DNA of 64,000 bases from Caldicellulosiruptor kronotskyensis 2002 (GTDB taxonomy: Bacteria; Bacillota; Thermoanaerobacteria; Caldicellulosiruptorales; Caldicellulosiruptoraceae), in the NCBI RefSeq assembly GCF_000166775.1, contig NC_014720.1:1668501-1732500 (forward strand), written 5' to 3'. The position numbers and the translations under genes were made by a program. The notes under the pieces are model-generated. The model was not told the origin of the DNA. It was given only the letters and a program-made list of their open reading frames with translations, and ran no database searches. Shown here one piece after another: positions 54,182 to 63,245 of this stretch (the stretch's first letter is position 1; each line of letters begins with the position of its first letter).

Positions 54182-55444
54182 TTATTTTTCTTGGATTTCA
54201 TGTAGAAGTTTTTTAAATTCTGATACAATCTTATCTTTATTTTCTACATCCCTGTATTTCTGGCTTGCAGATAAAAACTTTTCGAATGCCTCAACAGGGT
54301 CCGACTTTTCATCAACCTCAGCAATTCTAAAATCTTTCTTTGAGTCAATTACCTCAATTTCGATAGGCGCTAAAACAAAACATCTGTCTCTCAAAAACCT
54401 TTCAACAAGCCCAATGTCAATCTTCTCTTTTATCAAACTCTGAGTTTTTATTATGAGCTTTACAACCGAAACCTGAATACTACTTGAAGTATTTTGCTCA
54501 AAAATTTGTATTTTCTCTTCTATTTTGTCAAGAATCTTTTTGGTGAGATTTTCTACTTGGTCTTCAAACACATCAATCTCCAACTGGCAAAAAGGTCTTA
54601 CCTTAACAGGTTGAAACTCAAACCTAAAGCTATCTTTATCTAATTCAAACACAACAAACCCCTTGCTGTCGTTTGCTTCAGAAAAATCTATTCTATCAGG
54701 CGACCCACAATACAGCACAGTAGGGTTTGCTGCATGTAAAATCTGAGGCTTGTGAATGTGTCCAAGGGCCACAAATTTTAACTTTGGATTTAAAAGGCAT
54801 GAAAGAGGCACTTTTATGTCTTTGCCAAGCATAATTGATCTTTCGCTTCCAATCTGCGCCTCTACTACAGTAAAGTGCCCAGCAAGTATTGTTGGAATAT
54901 TATCTTCTGAAGAGTCTAAAACCTGGCTTAGTTTTTTCTCAAAAAAATTGGCTGCTATCATATCAAGCTCTTCTGTCTTTTGAGGAAATGTCTCATCCAC
55001 AAACCTTTCAAGATAAAGGTATGGCACAGCTATAATGCGAAGCTTTTCATCTCTTATTTCAAATTCTTTGACTTCAAAAGGTTTGTCCATTACAACAATG
55101 TTTGGCTGTTCAAATATCTCAAAGACCTTTACAGAATGGTCTTTTGTCTCAAATGGATGCATATCATGATTGCCTGGAATTATAATGACCAAAACACCTT
55201 CTTTCGAAATATCCACAATCCTCTTGTAAAACATATTCCTCAGCGTAGAGTTTGGTTCCCTGTCTTTAAAAATATCGCCTGTTATAAGCAAAAAGTCAAT
55301 GCTGTTATCTCTTATAAACTGCAATATTCTGTCAAATGTTTTGAAAAAGTCATGTACACGTGAGCCAAGTCCGTCTGGAGTTTCGCGGCTATAAGTTGTC
55401 ACTCCGAAATGAAGGTCAGCTGTATGAACTCCTCTAATTGCCAT
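54182..55444 (-). CDS. sbcD: Nuclease SbcCD subunit D (Mre11-like)
   Basis: SbcD is the metal-dependent nuclease partner of SbcC. Its five phosphoesterase motifs are visible: VHTADLHFGV, LLITGDIFKDREP, VIIPGNHDMHPFE, ILAGHFTV and VALGHIHKPQ. The 420-residue protein has a C-terminal capping region. GAGGGAG precedes the ATG. It sits between herA and sbcC. Confidence 0.95.
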   Translation of the reverse strand: MAIRGVHTADLHFGVTTYSRETPDGLGSRVHDFFKTFDRILQFIRDNSIDFLLITGDIFKDREPNSTLRNMFYKRIVDISKEGVLVIIIPGNHDMHPFETKDHSVKVFEIFEQPNIVVMDKPFEVKEFEIRDEKLRIIAVPYLYLERFVDETFPQKTEELDMIAANFFEKKLSQVLDSSEDNIPTILAGHFTVVEAQIGSERSIMLGKDIKVPLSCLLNPKLKFVALGHIHKPQILHAANPTVLYCGSPDRIDFSEANDSKGFVVFELDKDSFRFEFQPVKVRPFCQLEIDVFEDQVENLTKKILDKIEEKIQIFEQNTSSSIQVSVVKLIIKTQSLIKEKIDIGLVERFLRDRCFVLAPIEIEVIDSKKDFRIAEVDEKSDPVEAFEKFLSASQKYRDVENKDKIVSEFKKLLHEIQEK

Positions 55445-55473
55445 CTTATTCTCCCTCTTAAAAAATTTTTAAT

Positions 55474-57138
55474 TTAATAGTCCATCTCATCAAGCCACTT
55501 CTTAGATGCCTCTAAAGTTCTTTCATACTTTTCATCCACTTCATCTTTTTTGAAATAAATTGAAACAAAATCATAAAAGCTACTATCATACCCCCTCGTT
55601 TTTATCGCAATTGGCATAGGAACTGCATGACCTATTAACAAAGCCTGCTGTTTCGAATCAAGCGACTCTATAATTGCCCTCAGCTGCTTACTATTTTTCA
55701 TACCAGCAAGTGCACTTGTAATGTCAGCTTCATCAGAAAGTGATAAAATAACCCTTGTTCCAATTTGCGATGCAATCTCGCTGTCTATCTGAGAAGGTCT
55801 CTGGTCTATACACATAAGGCTTACCTTAGCTTTTCTCATCTCTCTTGCTATTGTTCCAAATATTGTTTGTTTTGCAACATCAGGTGACAAAAATCTGTGT
55901 GCTTCTTCAATTGCAATCACAAGTGGCCTTGGAGGGTAATATTTTTGTCTATTCGAAATATATCTTTCATACATTTGCATGTATTTCTGATAAATGCGTC
56001 TTGAAAGAACATTAGTAACAAAAAGATAGTTGAGTAATTTATCATTTTTCCCAAATGTTATATCAACGCTGATACCTTTTTGAAGATAATTCAAAATTAT
56101 ATCAATTGAATTTGTACCAGGTCGTCTATCATATCTAAGGTAGGGTAATTCTTTTAACACAGAAAGTTTTCTGATAAGTGCTAAAAGAGAGCTTCTATTG
56201 ACAACAGCTTCACTGTCTTTAAACCTCTCTGCTAAGTCCTCACCATTTATAAGTATCTCTTCAAGCCAGTGTTTACCCTCTGTCTCCAATTTATTTTTCA
56301 GTGCAATCATAACCTGTTGTGCTGTCTCATTGAGGTTTAGCTCTTCTGCAATTGATAAAATATCCTCGATCTCAACATCTCTAACATCAATCTCAATCGG
56401 CAAAACACCTGATAAAGATGAATTGTTTTCAATTGTCATTATCTGGACTTTGCTTCCAAAAAGACTTTTAAGTCCTCTGACATGTCGGTTTTCCTCATCA
56501 ACGCTGTCAGGTCCATGGTCTGAGTGAGCATCAAAAATGAGAAGCGATGCCTTATCACAAAGGATAATCCCTGCCATCAATAATCTTGCTATAAATGATT
56601 TTCCTGTACCAGTCCTGCCGTAAATGCCACTGCTTCGTTCAATAAACCTTTCCATATCTATGCAAACTGTAGAGCTTTCGTCCATGTCCAGAACACTTCC
56701 AACTGGAAAATAACGTTTTGGATCTTTTTCAAAACTTCCAAACACATCTGAAATATCATCATAGGTAGCTCTTCTAACACTTGAAGCATGAACGGGTATG
56801 TTTCTTATAGGCTGATTTTTCTTTTCCTCAAGGTCATATGAAAGAACTGGCTGTGCCTTGAACACGGTGTAAATAGAAGTCCCTCTTGTAATCCTGTTCA
56901 AAAGTAGGCTTGAGTTCCCTCGCGGAAGTTCTGACAAAGATTGCTTGTTCATGCCATCTATTATCATGTCGGTAAGCATACAGTAGTACTTCCTCTTTTC
57001 TGTTTGGCTAACAAGAATTGCTCCAATCCTTGTACTTTCCACAACAGAATCATCCTCTACTTTTATTGCAAGACCTTCTGAATACGAACCACCTATGATT
57101 TTACCAATCTTGTTCACTTCATACATACTACTTGCCAT
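55474..57138 (-). CDS. herA: HerA-family DNA translocase ATPase
   Basis: HerA is a hexameric translocase that works with the NurA nuclease in archaea and some bacteria. The 554-residue protein has an N-terminal HAS-barrel (KIGKIIGGSYSEGLAIKVEDDSVVESTRIGAILVSQ), Walker A GRTGTGKSFIARLLM near residue 175, Walker B LVIAIEEAHRF near 410 and the arginine-finger region ASQIGTRVILSLSDEADI. ATG 57138 follows AAGGGTG. It stands between a small HAS-barrel-like gene and sbcD. Confidence 0.93.
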   Translation of the reverse strand: MASSMYEVNKIGKIIGGSYSEGLAIKVEDDSVVESTRIGAILVSQTEKRKYYCMLTDMIIDGMNKQSLSELPRGNSSLLLNRITRGTSIYTVFKAQPVLSYDLEEKKNQPIRNIPVHASSVRRATYDDISDVFGSFEKDPKRYFPVGSVLDMDESSTVCIDMERFIERSSGIYGRTGTGKSFIARLLMAGIILCDKASLLIFDAHSDHGPDSVDEENRHVRGLKSLFGSKVQIMTIENNSSLSGVLPIEIDVRDVEIEDILSIAEELNLNETAQQVMIALKNKLETEGKHWLEEILINGEDLAERFKDSEAVVNRSSLLALIRKLSVLKELPYLRYDRRPGTNSIDIILNYLQKGISVDITFGKNDKLLNYLFVTNVLSRRIYQKYMQMYERYISNRQKYYPPRPLVIAIEEAHRFLSPDVAKQTIFGTIAREMRKAKVSLMCIDQRPSQIDSEIASQIGTRVILSLSDEADITSALAGMKNSKQLRAIIESLDSKQQALLIGHAVPMPIAIKTRGYDSSFYDFVSIYFKKDEVDEKYERTLEASKKWLDEMDY

Positions 57139-57145
57139 ATCTCAA

Positions 57146-57742
57146 TCACCCTTCTTGTACAGTCATTATCAGATTCTCTAACCTTTCAATTATAGGCTCA
57201 AGTAAATTTAGGTCATATTTAAGATAAGCATTCAAGCTTTTTCCCATCTGTTCTATATAATAATAGTCTTTTCCTCTTGCAAGATATGCAAAAAAGAGCA
57301 TCCACGGGATAACTTCAATAATGTCAATATCTTTTGCTTTCAGCACAGAATTTAGAAAAAGACCATTTTGAGTAGCAAGAAGAATTTCTTTTTGGTTTGC
57401 CAACTCAACCAAACTGTGAAGTCTTATACTTTTGTCAGGAAGACATCCAACAAACTTGCCATCTACTATGTATCCAAGAACAACACATTTAAAATAACCT
57501 TTCAAAATATGGCTAATTTGTGGATACTGCTTTTTAATCTCCTCTGGTGATTTCCATAAAGCTCTCGGGTATCCTCCCTCGGATATGCTGCCGATATCAT
57601 ATCTTGTAACACAACCGACCACTGTGTAATCATCCAAATTAAATTTTATAAACCTTCCAGGTGTAGGTATGTTGTTCAAATCCTTTGCCTCACAAGTAAG
57701 CTGTGTAAAAGAGATATCTATTATCTCACCTACTATCATCAC
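57146..57742 (-). CDS. Small HAS-barrel-like protein between nurA and herA
   Basis: This 198-residue protein has an N-terminal region VGEIIDISFTQLTCEAKDLNNIPTPGRFIKFNLDDYTVVGCVTRYDIGS, resembling the HAS barrel at the start of HerA. The rest is helical (residues 95-198) and has no motif I recognise. GTG 57742 has AAGGAG eight bases upstream. It lies between nurA and herA with eight-base gaps, so a role in the same complex is likely, perhaps as an adaptor for the HerA hexamer. It is not a known HerA or NurA component. The function is a guess. Confidence 0.7.
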   Translation of the reverse strand: MMIVGEIIDISFTQLTCEAKDLNNIPTPGRFIKFNLDDYTVVGCVTRYDIGSISEGGYPRALWKSPEEIKKQYPQISHILKGYFKCVVLGYIVDGKFVGCLPDKSIRLHSLVELANQKEILLATQNGLFLNSVLKAKDIDIIEVIPWMLFFAYLARGKDYYYIEQMGKSLNAYLKYDLNLLEPIIERLENLIMTVQEG

Positions 57743-57757
57743 TAAAACTACTCCTTT

Positions 57758-58930
57758 TTATATTATTCTTTTTATCTTATTGTTCTTTTTAGCAGAGTAG
57801 TGCACAAGATTATCTTCAAAACTTTGCAGCATGCTTTCTATCGAATCCTTGTCGTCTTTAGATATTACAGAAAATTCATGGGCATGGGTCAAAGATATAG
57901 GGTAACCAAACCCAAGCTGACACTGATGATAAATAGCACCCAGACAACTTTCAAACCAGTTTTTATCGTTTGCTATATAGAGCGGAAACTCAACTCGTGC
58001 TATCTCGTAACCTGTGTTCAAATAAACAAAGCCTATATCGGTCTTTTCAAACTCATCAAAAGCTCTTCCTAAGGTGTAAAAGATATTTGAATACTCTCCC
58101 TCTTTAAGACTGGAAAATAAAACCACATCTTTCATTCTGCCTATCTTTTCGCACTCTCTTTTTTGATTCTTTGGACACTCTCTACAGTTTATCCTTGGTT
58201 TCTCACACATATGTATTCTGTAAATATTTGAAATAATTGAATTTTTAGGGATAGAAATAAAACCGCATACGGCTATTTTCTTTTGCTCTGCCAGGATGAA
58301 TATCCTTTCAAGAATAGCATTTGCTTTTCTGCCAAAACGCATACCTTGCCTGTCTTGCGACCAGTCAACAAGATTGCCGTCGTAAAGCACTATTTTTAGC
58401 TTATCTGTTTGAGTACTCTTTTCTATATACTCTAAAATTGCCTCAAACTCTTTTTGCTGGCGCTCTTGTGATATCTCAGAAGTATTTTTAAAAGTAACGT
58501 TGTCTTTATCAGAATATAATTCCTGGTCGAGGTAAATGTAGGGAAAAGTTCTGTACCAAAATCTACTTTCTTTTTCTCCATAGGCAATAAAGACACACGC
58601 TATGTTCAGCACATAATAAGGTGTTAGAATATGCCTATCTATTTCTGTATTACTGCCATCTACTGCAAACACCTCATAGTCAGTATTCAAATGGCATTTG
58701 TGAGATTTCAAAAATTCATTGTAATTGCTATAGTATGGAAGGCAGAATAAAATCTCATTTTTCTCATCCTTGCTGGGAATTTTGGCAAGAATGCTTTGAA
58801 TTTTTCTTCCATCTATCGATTTTAAAAATGTAAGCACATTTTCAATATTTGATTTTAGTTCTTTTTCGTGTTTTGCTAAAATCTCTTTCTTCTCATTTAT
58901 CTGTTCAGATAAACTATAAAGGTCTAACAT
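57758..58930 (-). CDS. nurA: NurA-family nuclease
   Basis: NurA is a DNA nuclease that works with HerA to resect DNA ends. The 390-residue protein has a RNase H-like N-terminal half with the metal-binding FAVDGSNTEIDRHIL near residue 87, a C-x-x-C cluster (NCRECPKNQKREC) near 250, and the C-terminal YPISLTHAHEFSVISKDD. No other nuclease motif is seen. It heads the operon nurA-57146-herA-sbcD-sbcC. Confidence 0.88.
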   Translation of the reverse strand: MLDLYSLSEQINEKKEILAKHEKELKSNIENVLTFLKSIDGRKIQSILAKIPSKDEKNEILFCLPYYSNYNEFLKSHKCHLNTDYEVFAVDGSNTEIDRHILTPYYVLNIACVFIAYGEKESRFWYRTFPYIYLDQELYSDKDNVTFKNTSEISQERQQKEFEAILEYIEKSTQTDKLKIVLYDGNLVDWSQDRQGMRFGRKANAILERIFILAEQKKIAVCGFISIPKNSIISNIYRIHMCEKPRINCRECPKNQKRECEKIGRMKDVVLFSSLKEGEYSNIFYTLGRAFDEFEKTDIGFVYLNTGYEIARVEFPLYIANDKNWFESCLGAIYHQCQLGFGYPISLTHAHEFSVISKDDKDSIESMLQSFEDNLVHYSAKKNNKIKRII

Positions 58931-58994
58931 CTTATCACTTCCAAAATTATTCTTATACTTAATTATATCTCTTGTACTTCATTTTATCAAACAT

Positions 58995-59468
58995 TTATTC
59001 GCAAATCAAAACAACTGCATATGCTGAGATTCCTTCTTCTCTTCCTTCAAACCCCAATCCTTCTGTTGTTTTTCCCTTGATATTTATCTGCGTACTTTCT
59101 ATCTTGAGACAATCTGCAATTTTATTCTTCATCTCATTAGTATAAGGAGAAATCTTGGGTCTTTGGGTAACTACTGTTGAATCGATGTTCACTATTTTCA
59201 TATTCTTTTCTTCCAAAAGGTTTGCCACTTCTTTTAAAAGGACCAAGCTTGAAATGTCTTTATAATTAGGGCTACTGTCTGGAAAAAGCCTTCCAATATC
59301 ATTTTCCCCCATAGCACCAAGAATGGCATCAATTATGGCATGAACCAAAACATCCGCATCTGAATGTCCCAAAAGCCCTTTTTCAAATGGTATTTCAACT
59401 CCGCCCAATACAAGTTTTCTTCCCTCGACAAATTTGTGAACATCATATCCAATTCCTACTTTAAACAT
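58995..59468 (-). CDS. ispF: 2-C-methyl-D-erythritol 2,4-cyclodiphosphate synthase
   Basis: IspF makes the cyclic diphosphate of the MEP isoprenoid pathway. The 157-residue sequence is typical: [71 protein letters not shown], and [19 protein letters not shown]. The zinc ligands Asp and His in YDVH and Asp-His are present. AAAGGAGAG lies 13 bases before the ATG, inside the end of a broken upstream gene. Confidence 0.97.
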   Translation of the reverse strand: MFKVGIGYDVHKFVEGRKLVLGGVEIPFEKGLLGHSDADVLVHAIIDAILGAMGENDIGRLFPDSSPNYKDISSLVLLKEVANLLEEKNMKIVNIDSTVVTQRPKISPYTNEMKNKIADCLKIESTQINIKGKTTEGLGFEGREEGISAYAVVLICE

Positions 59469-59473
59469 TTGAT

Positions 59474-59772
59474 TTAAACTCTCCTTTCAAATATTACAAT
59501 TCCTTCTTTTAAGATTTTATTTCTGAACGTTTCGTTTTCTAATTTCTCAAGTTCAACTAAGTCAACCTTATAAAGCCCTGCAGCTTCATCCAAATCTAAT
59601 TTAAAACCAGCTGTTGTTTCACCATCTACCACTATTGCAATGTCAATATCCGAATTTTTTTATAATCACCTCTTGCTCTTGAACCAAATAATATAGCCTT
59701 TTTTATTGTCCTTTCATTTCTGATAAGCTCCATAATTTTCTCAAATATGACATCTTCAATCCTAAATTTCAT
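59474..59772 (-). pseudogene. MNT-type nucleotidyltransferase, frameshifted
   Basis: The N-terminal part reads IMELIRNERTIKKAILFGSRARGDYKK with the GSRARGD active-site motif, followed after a frameshift by SDIDIAIVVDGETTAG and a C-terminal helical part ending at 59474. The shift falls in a run of seven A residues near 59659; one more A would restore the frame. This is the minimal nucleotidyltransferase antitoxin class that pairs with HEPN proteins. It overlaps the preceding HEPN gene by four bases. Likely inactive, though slippage in the A-run could rescue some product. Confidence 0.78.
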
Positions 59773-60029
59773 TTAATCAACTCCTCAATTTTTTTCTCAA
59801 GTTCCTCAAACAAAGGTAAGTAGTCACTTATTATTCTCTCAAATATTATTTTGGCAACACATTCATCATAGGTGTGGACCGTCAAGTTCCTATCTTCAAT
59901 CATCCTTAGCCATTTTTCTTGATTTTCAATCAAGCCCACTGAAAATGCTTCTTTGAAAACTGCTCTGGGTGAAGAAATATTTTAAAGTGCTTTCTGAAAG
60001 TTAGCAAATCTTTCTCTAATTTTTTCCAT
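59769..60029 (-). pseudogene. HEPN-domain protein remnant (HI0074-like)
   Basis: The first residues MEKIRERFANFQKAL match the start of HEPN-type nucleotidyltransferase-binding proteins. Then a TAA stop follows, and in the same frame comes ISSPRAVFKEAFSVGLIENQEKWLRMIEDRNLTVHTYDE, containing the R-x4-H-type toxin motif (RNLTVH). About 50 residues seem lost between the two parts. ATG 60029 has GGAGG upstream. The pair with the adjacent MNT gene is a decayed toxin-antitoxin-like module. Confidence 0.75.
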
Positions 60030-60124
60030 ATCATTCATCCTCCATTTTCTTTTTGTCCCTTTTAACATCTCAATATTTAAATTATATCACACATAAAAAA
60101 GAGCTCTTAGTCTTTCAAAAAAAT

Positions 60125-60154
60125 TTGACATGTAAAGAATCTTAATGGTATTAT
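60125..60154 (+). promoter_or_regulatory. Promoter of the lysine operon
   Basis: TTGACA (60125-60130) and TATTAT (60149-60154) are spaced 18 bases. The expected start is near 60161, about 34 bases before the lysine riboswitch. Confidence 0.75.
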
Positions 60155-60194
60155 TAAATAAACACCACAAGTGAATAACTCATAATATATTAAT

Positions 60195-60369
60195 AGATAG
60201 AGGCGCGTCTTTTAAGAGTAGGCAGGTGGATGTGAAAGAAGACACAGATGAGACCTGTTGAAAGGAAAAGACGCCGAAGGGAGTTTCTTTCTTCTTGGAA
60301 ACTTCCCTGGGTGCATGGAGAATATCCATGCAACTGTCACCAATTGAAAAATTGGTGGAGCGCTATCTG
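60195..60369 (+). ncRNA. Lysine riboswitch (L box)
   Basis: The conserved core is present in order: AGATAGAGGCGC at the start, AAGAGTAGG, GACGCCGAAGGGA, CTGGGTGCATGGAGAAT, CAACTGTCACCAATTG and GGTGGAGCGCTATCT closing helix P1. AGATAG at the start pairs with CTATCT at the end. This matches the lysine-sensing element placed before lysine genes in Firmicutes. It controls asd, dapA, dapB and the ACT gene. Lysine should favour termination. Confidence 0.95.
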
Positions 60370-60434
60370 TTAATATATTGTATACTTGATGTACAATATA
60401 TTAACAGAAGCTGGCTCAAAAACCAGCTTTTTTT
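60367..60434 (+). terminator. Riboswitch expression platform with antiterminator and terminator
   Basis: AAGCTGG (60408-60414) pairs with CCAGCTT (60423-60429) followed by a T-run, an intrinsic terminator. Upstream, CTGTTAATATATTGTA (60367-60382) pairs exactly with TACAATATATTAACAG (60392-60407). The 3' strand of P1 (60358-60369) can pair with 60405-60417, which overlaps the terminator's 5' arm. Helix P1 with lysine and the antiterminator are therefore mutually exclusive. Confidence 0.85.
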
Positions 60435-60494
60435 AGTTTTGCACAAACACATTGAAACATAACTTTAATTTTTGAAGAGGAGGTTTACAGTAAA

Positions 60495-61496
60495 GTGGCA
60501 AAGAAAATCAGAATGGCAATAGTTGGCGCAACAGGCATGGTTGGAAGAACATTTTTAAAGGTCTTGGAAGAGAAAAATCTGCCGGTTGAAGAATATTTCC
60601 TCTTTGCATCAAGCAGGTCAGCAGGGACAAAAGTTGAGTTTATGGGAAAAGAATACACAGTTGAAGAGTTAAAAGAAGACTCATTCGACAGGGGCATTGA
60701 CATTGCTTTGTTCTCTGCTGGTGCTTCAACATCTCTTCACTTTGCTCCAATTGCAGCATCAAAAGGCTGTATTGTAATTGACAACTCAAGTGCATGGCGT
60801 ATGGAAAAGGATGTTCCTCTTGTTGTACCGGAGGTTAACCCTGAAGATATTAAATGGCACAAGGGAATTATTGCAAACCCTAACTGTTCAACCATCCAGG
60901 CAGTTGTTGTTTTAAAACCTTTGCATGACAGGTACAAAATAAAAAGAATTGTGTACTCAACATACCAGGCAGTTTCAGGTGCAGGGTATCAAGGATATTT
61001 GGATTTAGAAGAAGGATTAAAAGGTGCTCCTCCAAAGAAGTTTCCATATCCAATTGCAGGAAATGTTATTCCCCATATTGACGTATTTTTAGAAAATGGA
61101 TATACAAAAGAAGAGATGAAGATGATAAACGAGACAAGAAAGATTTTACATGATGACTCTATAAAGATTACTGCAACAACTGTTAGAGTTCCTGTTTTCA
61201 ACGGTCACAGCGAATCAATAAATGTGGAGTTCGAAAAGCAGTTTGATTTAGAAGAGTTAAAAGAAATTCTCAAGAATGCTAAAGGTGTAGTTGTTCAGGA
61301 CGACCCTGCAAATCTTTTATATCCAATGCCAATTTATGTTTCTGGAAAAGATGAAGTTTACGTTGGAAGAATTAGAAGAGATGAATCTGTTGAAAGTGGC
61401 GTAAATCTGTGGGTTGTTGCAGACAATATAAGAAAAGGAGCAGCAACAAACGCTGTCCAGATTGCTGAAAAGGTAATAGAATATTTCTTTAGCTAA
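60495..61496 (+). CDS. asd: Aspartate-semialdehyde dehydrogenase
   Basis: Asd reduces aspartyl phosphate to aspartate semialdehyde, the branch to lysine, threonine and methionine. The 333-residue protein has RMAIVGATGMVGRTFLKVLEE, the catalytic cysteine in ANPNCSTIQAVVVL, and SGAGYQGYLDLEEGL. GTG 60495 follows AGGAGG by about 9 bases. It is the first gene behind the lysine riboswitch. Confidence 0.97.
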   Translation: MAKKIRMAIVGATGMVGRTFLKVLEEKNLPVEEYFLFASSRSAGTKVEFMGKEYTVEELKEDSFDRGIDIALFSAGASTSLHFAPIAASKGCIVIDNSSAWRMEKDVPLVVPEVNPEDIKWHKGIIANPNCSTIQAVVVLKPLHDRYKIKRIVYSTYQAVSGAGYQGYLDLEEGLKGAPPKKFPYPIAGNVIPHIDVFLENGYTKEEMKMINETRKILHDDSIKITATTVRVPVFNGHSESINVEFEKQFDLEELKEILKNAKGVVVQDDPANLLYPMPIYVSGKDEVYVGRIRRDESVESGVNLWVVADNIRKGAATNAVQIAEKVIEYFFS

Positions 61497-61549
61497 TTGA
61501 AAAGTGGATAAACTTTAAAGTTTGAATAAATTGGGAGGGTTTATTTGCT

Positions 61550-62437
61550 ATGTCTCTTTTTAAAGGTTCAGGTGTTGCCTTAATAACACCATTTAAAGAT
61601 GAGGAAAGTGTAGACTTTGAAACTCTTGGAAGGCTTGTTGACTTTCACTTAGAGCACAAGACAGATGCAATCATTGTATGTGGTACAACTGGGGAACCTT
61701 CAACAATGCCAGATGATGAGCATTTAGAAGTAATCAGATTTGTAATTGACAGAGTAGCCGGTAGAAAACCTGTTATTGCTGGTGTTGGTAGCAATCACAC
61801 AAAACATGCCGTTTATCTTTCCAAAAAAGCACAGGAGCTTGGTGCAGATGGTCTTTTGCATGTAACACCATACTACAACAAAACAACTCAAAAAGGATTG
61901 ATTGAGCACTTTAAAGAAATAAACGATGCTGTATCAATTCCTATTATTGTCTACAACGTACCATCAAGAACAGGATTAAATGTCCTGCCTGAAACCATGA
62001 AAGAGCTTGCAAAACTGCCAAATATAAAGGCAATAAAAGAAGCAAGTGGCAACATCACACAAGTTGCTGAAATTGCTATGCTCTGTCCTGAAATTGATAT
62101 CTATTCTGGAAATGATGACCAGATTGTACCCATTCTCTCTGTTGGTGGAATTGGCGTTATCTCAGTGCTGGCAAATATTCTGCCTGATGAAACACATGAC
62201 ATTGTTGAATATTTCTTAAACGGTGAAATTGAAAAAGCAAGAGAACTTCAGCTAAAGCTTCTTCCTATAATCAAAGCACTCTTTATTGAAGTAAACCCAA
62301 TTCCTGTAAAAGAAGCTATGAACATGATGGGATTTAATGTCGGAAAGCCAAGATTGCCACTTACCACTATGACAGAAAAGAACAGGGAAATACTCAAAAA
62401 AGCACTTGTTGACTATGGCATTTCGGTAAAAGAATGA
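61550..62437 (+). CDS. dapA: 4-hydroxy-tetrahydrodipicolinate synthase
   Basis: DapA condenses pyruvate with aspartate semialdehyde. The 295-residue protein has the start [29 protein letters not shown] with the GTTGE motif, [28 protein letters not shown] and the Schiff-base lysine in [11 protein letters not shown] near residue 161. GGGAGG precedes the ATG by about 11 bases. It follows asd. Confidence 0.97.
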   Translation: MSLFKGSGVALITPFKDEESVDFETLGRLVDFHLEHKTDAIIVCGTTGEPSTMPDDEHLEVIRFVIDRVAGRKPVIAGVGSNHTKHAVYLSKKAQELGADGLLHVTPYYNKTTQKGLIEHFKEINDAVSIPIIVYNVPSRTGLNVLPETMKELAKLPNIKAIKEASGNITQVAEIAMLCPEIDIYSGNDDQIVPILSVGGIGVISVLANILPDETHDIVEYFLNGEIEKARELQLKLLPIIKALFIEVNPIPVKEAMNMMGFNVGKPRLPLTTMTEKNREILKKALVDYGISVKE

Positions 62438-62474
62438 GAATAAAATAATAACAAGGATTGGATGTGAGACACAA

Positions 62475-63233
62475 ATGATTAGCATCTTACTTAATGGCTG
62501 CAATGGCAAAATGGGTCAGGTTGTGAGCAGAGTTGCTAAAAACTATGACAATATCAAGATTGTTGCAGGAATTGATTTAAATACAACTAAAAACTTTGAC
62601 TATCCTGTTTACAAAAGTCCTGAGGAAGTTACTGAAAACGTTGATGTCATAATTGACTTTTCTCTTCCTGAAGCAACAATGAAAATACTTGAGTTTGCAA
62701 AGCAGAAACAAAAGCCAGTTGTAATAGCAACAACAGGCTTTACATCTGAACAGAAAGCTAAAATTTTAGAATATTCAAAGCAAGTTCCTATTTTCTGGTC
62801 TGCCAATATGTCTTTGGGAGTAAATCTTGTTGCAGAGCTTATTCAGAAGGCTTATAAGGCTCTTGGTCCGTCATTTGATATTGAAATCATCGAAAAACAT
62901 CATAACCAGAAAATAGATTCACCTTCTGGCACAGCCCTGATGCTTGCTGATGCAATAAACGAGGTTGCAAATAATTCTTATGAGTATATCTATGACAGGC
63001 ATACAAGGAGAAAGAAAAGACAGCAAAACGAGATAGGAATATCATCTGTGCGCGGTGGAACAATTGTGGGTGAACACAGTGTCATTTTTGCCGGCCCTGA
63101 TGAGATTATTGAGATAAAACACACAGCACTTTCAAAAGAAATCTTTGCAAACGGGGCAATCAAGGCTGCAATGTTTATGATAGGCAAAGGCGCGGGTATA
63201 TATAATATGAAAGATTTGATTAATTCAATGTGA
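62475..63233 (+). CDS. dapB: 4-hydroxy-tetrahydrodipicolinate reductase
   Basis: DapB reduces the DapA product with NAD(P)H. The 252-residue protein has the N-terminal LNGCNGKMGQVVSRVA and IEIIEKHHNQKIDSPSGTALML with the family's HH-x2-K-x-D-x-PSGTA motif. The C-terminal RGGTIVGEHSVIFAG and IKAAMFM also fit. It lies between dapA and the ACT gene in the riboswitch operon. Confidence 0.97.
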   Translation: MISILLNGCNGKMGQVVSRVAKNYDNIKIVAGIDLNTTKNFDYPVYKSPEEVTENVDVIIDFSLPEATMKILEFAKQKQKPVVIATTGFTSEQKAKILEYSKQVPIFWSANMSLGVNLVAELIQKAYKALGPSFDIEIIEKHHNQKIDSPSGTALMLADAINEVANNSYEYIYDRHTRRKKRQQNEIGISSVRGGTIVGEHSVIFAGPDEIIEIKHTALSKEIFANGAIKAAMFMIGKGAGIYNMKDLINSM

Positions 63234-63245
63234 GGTGTTTTAAAT

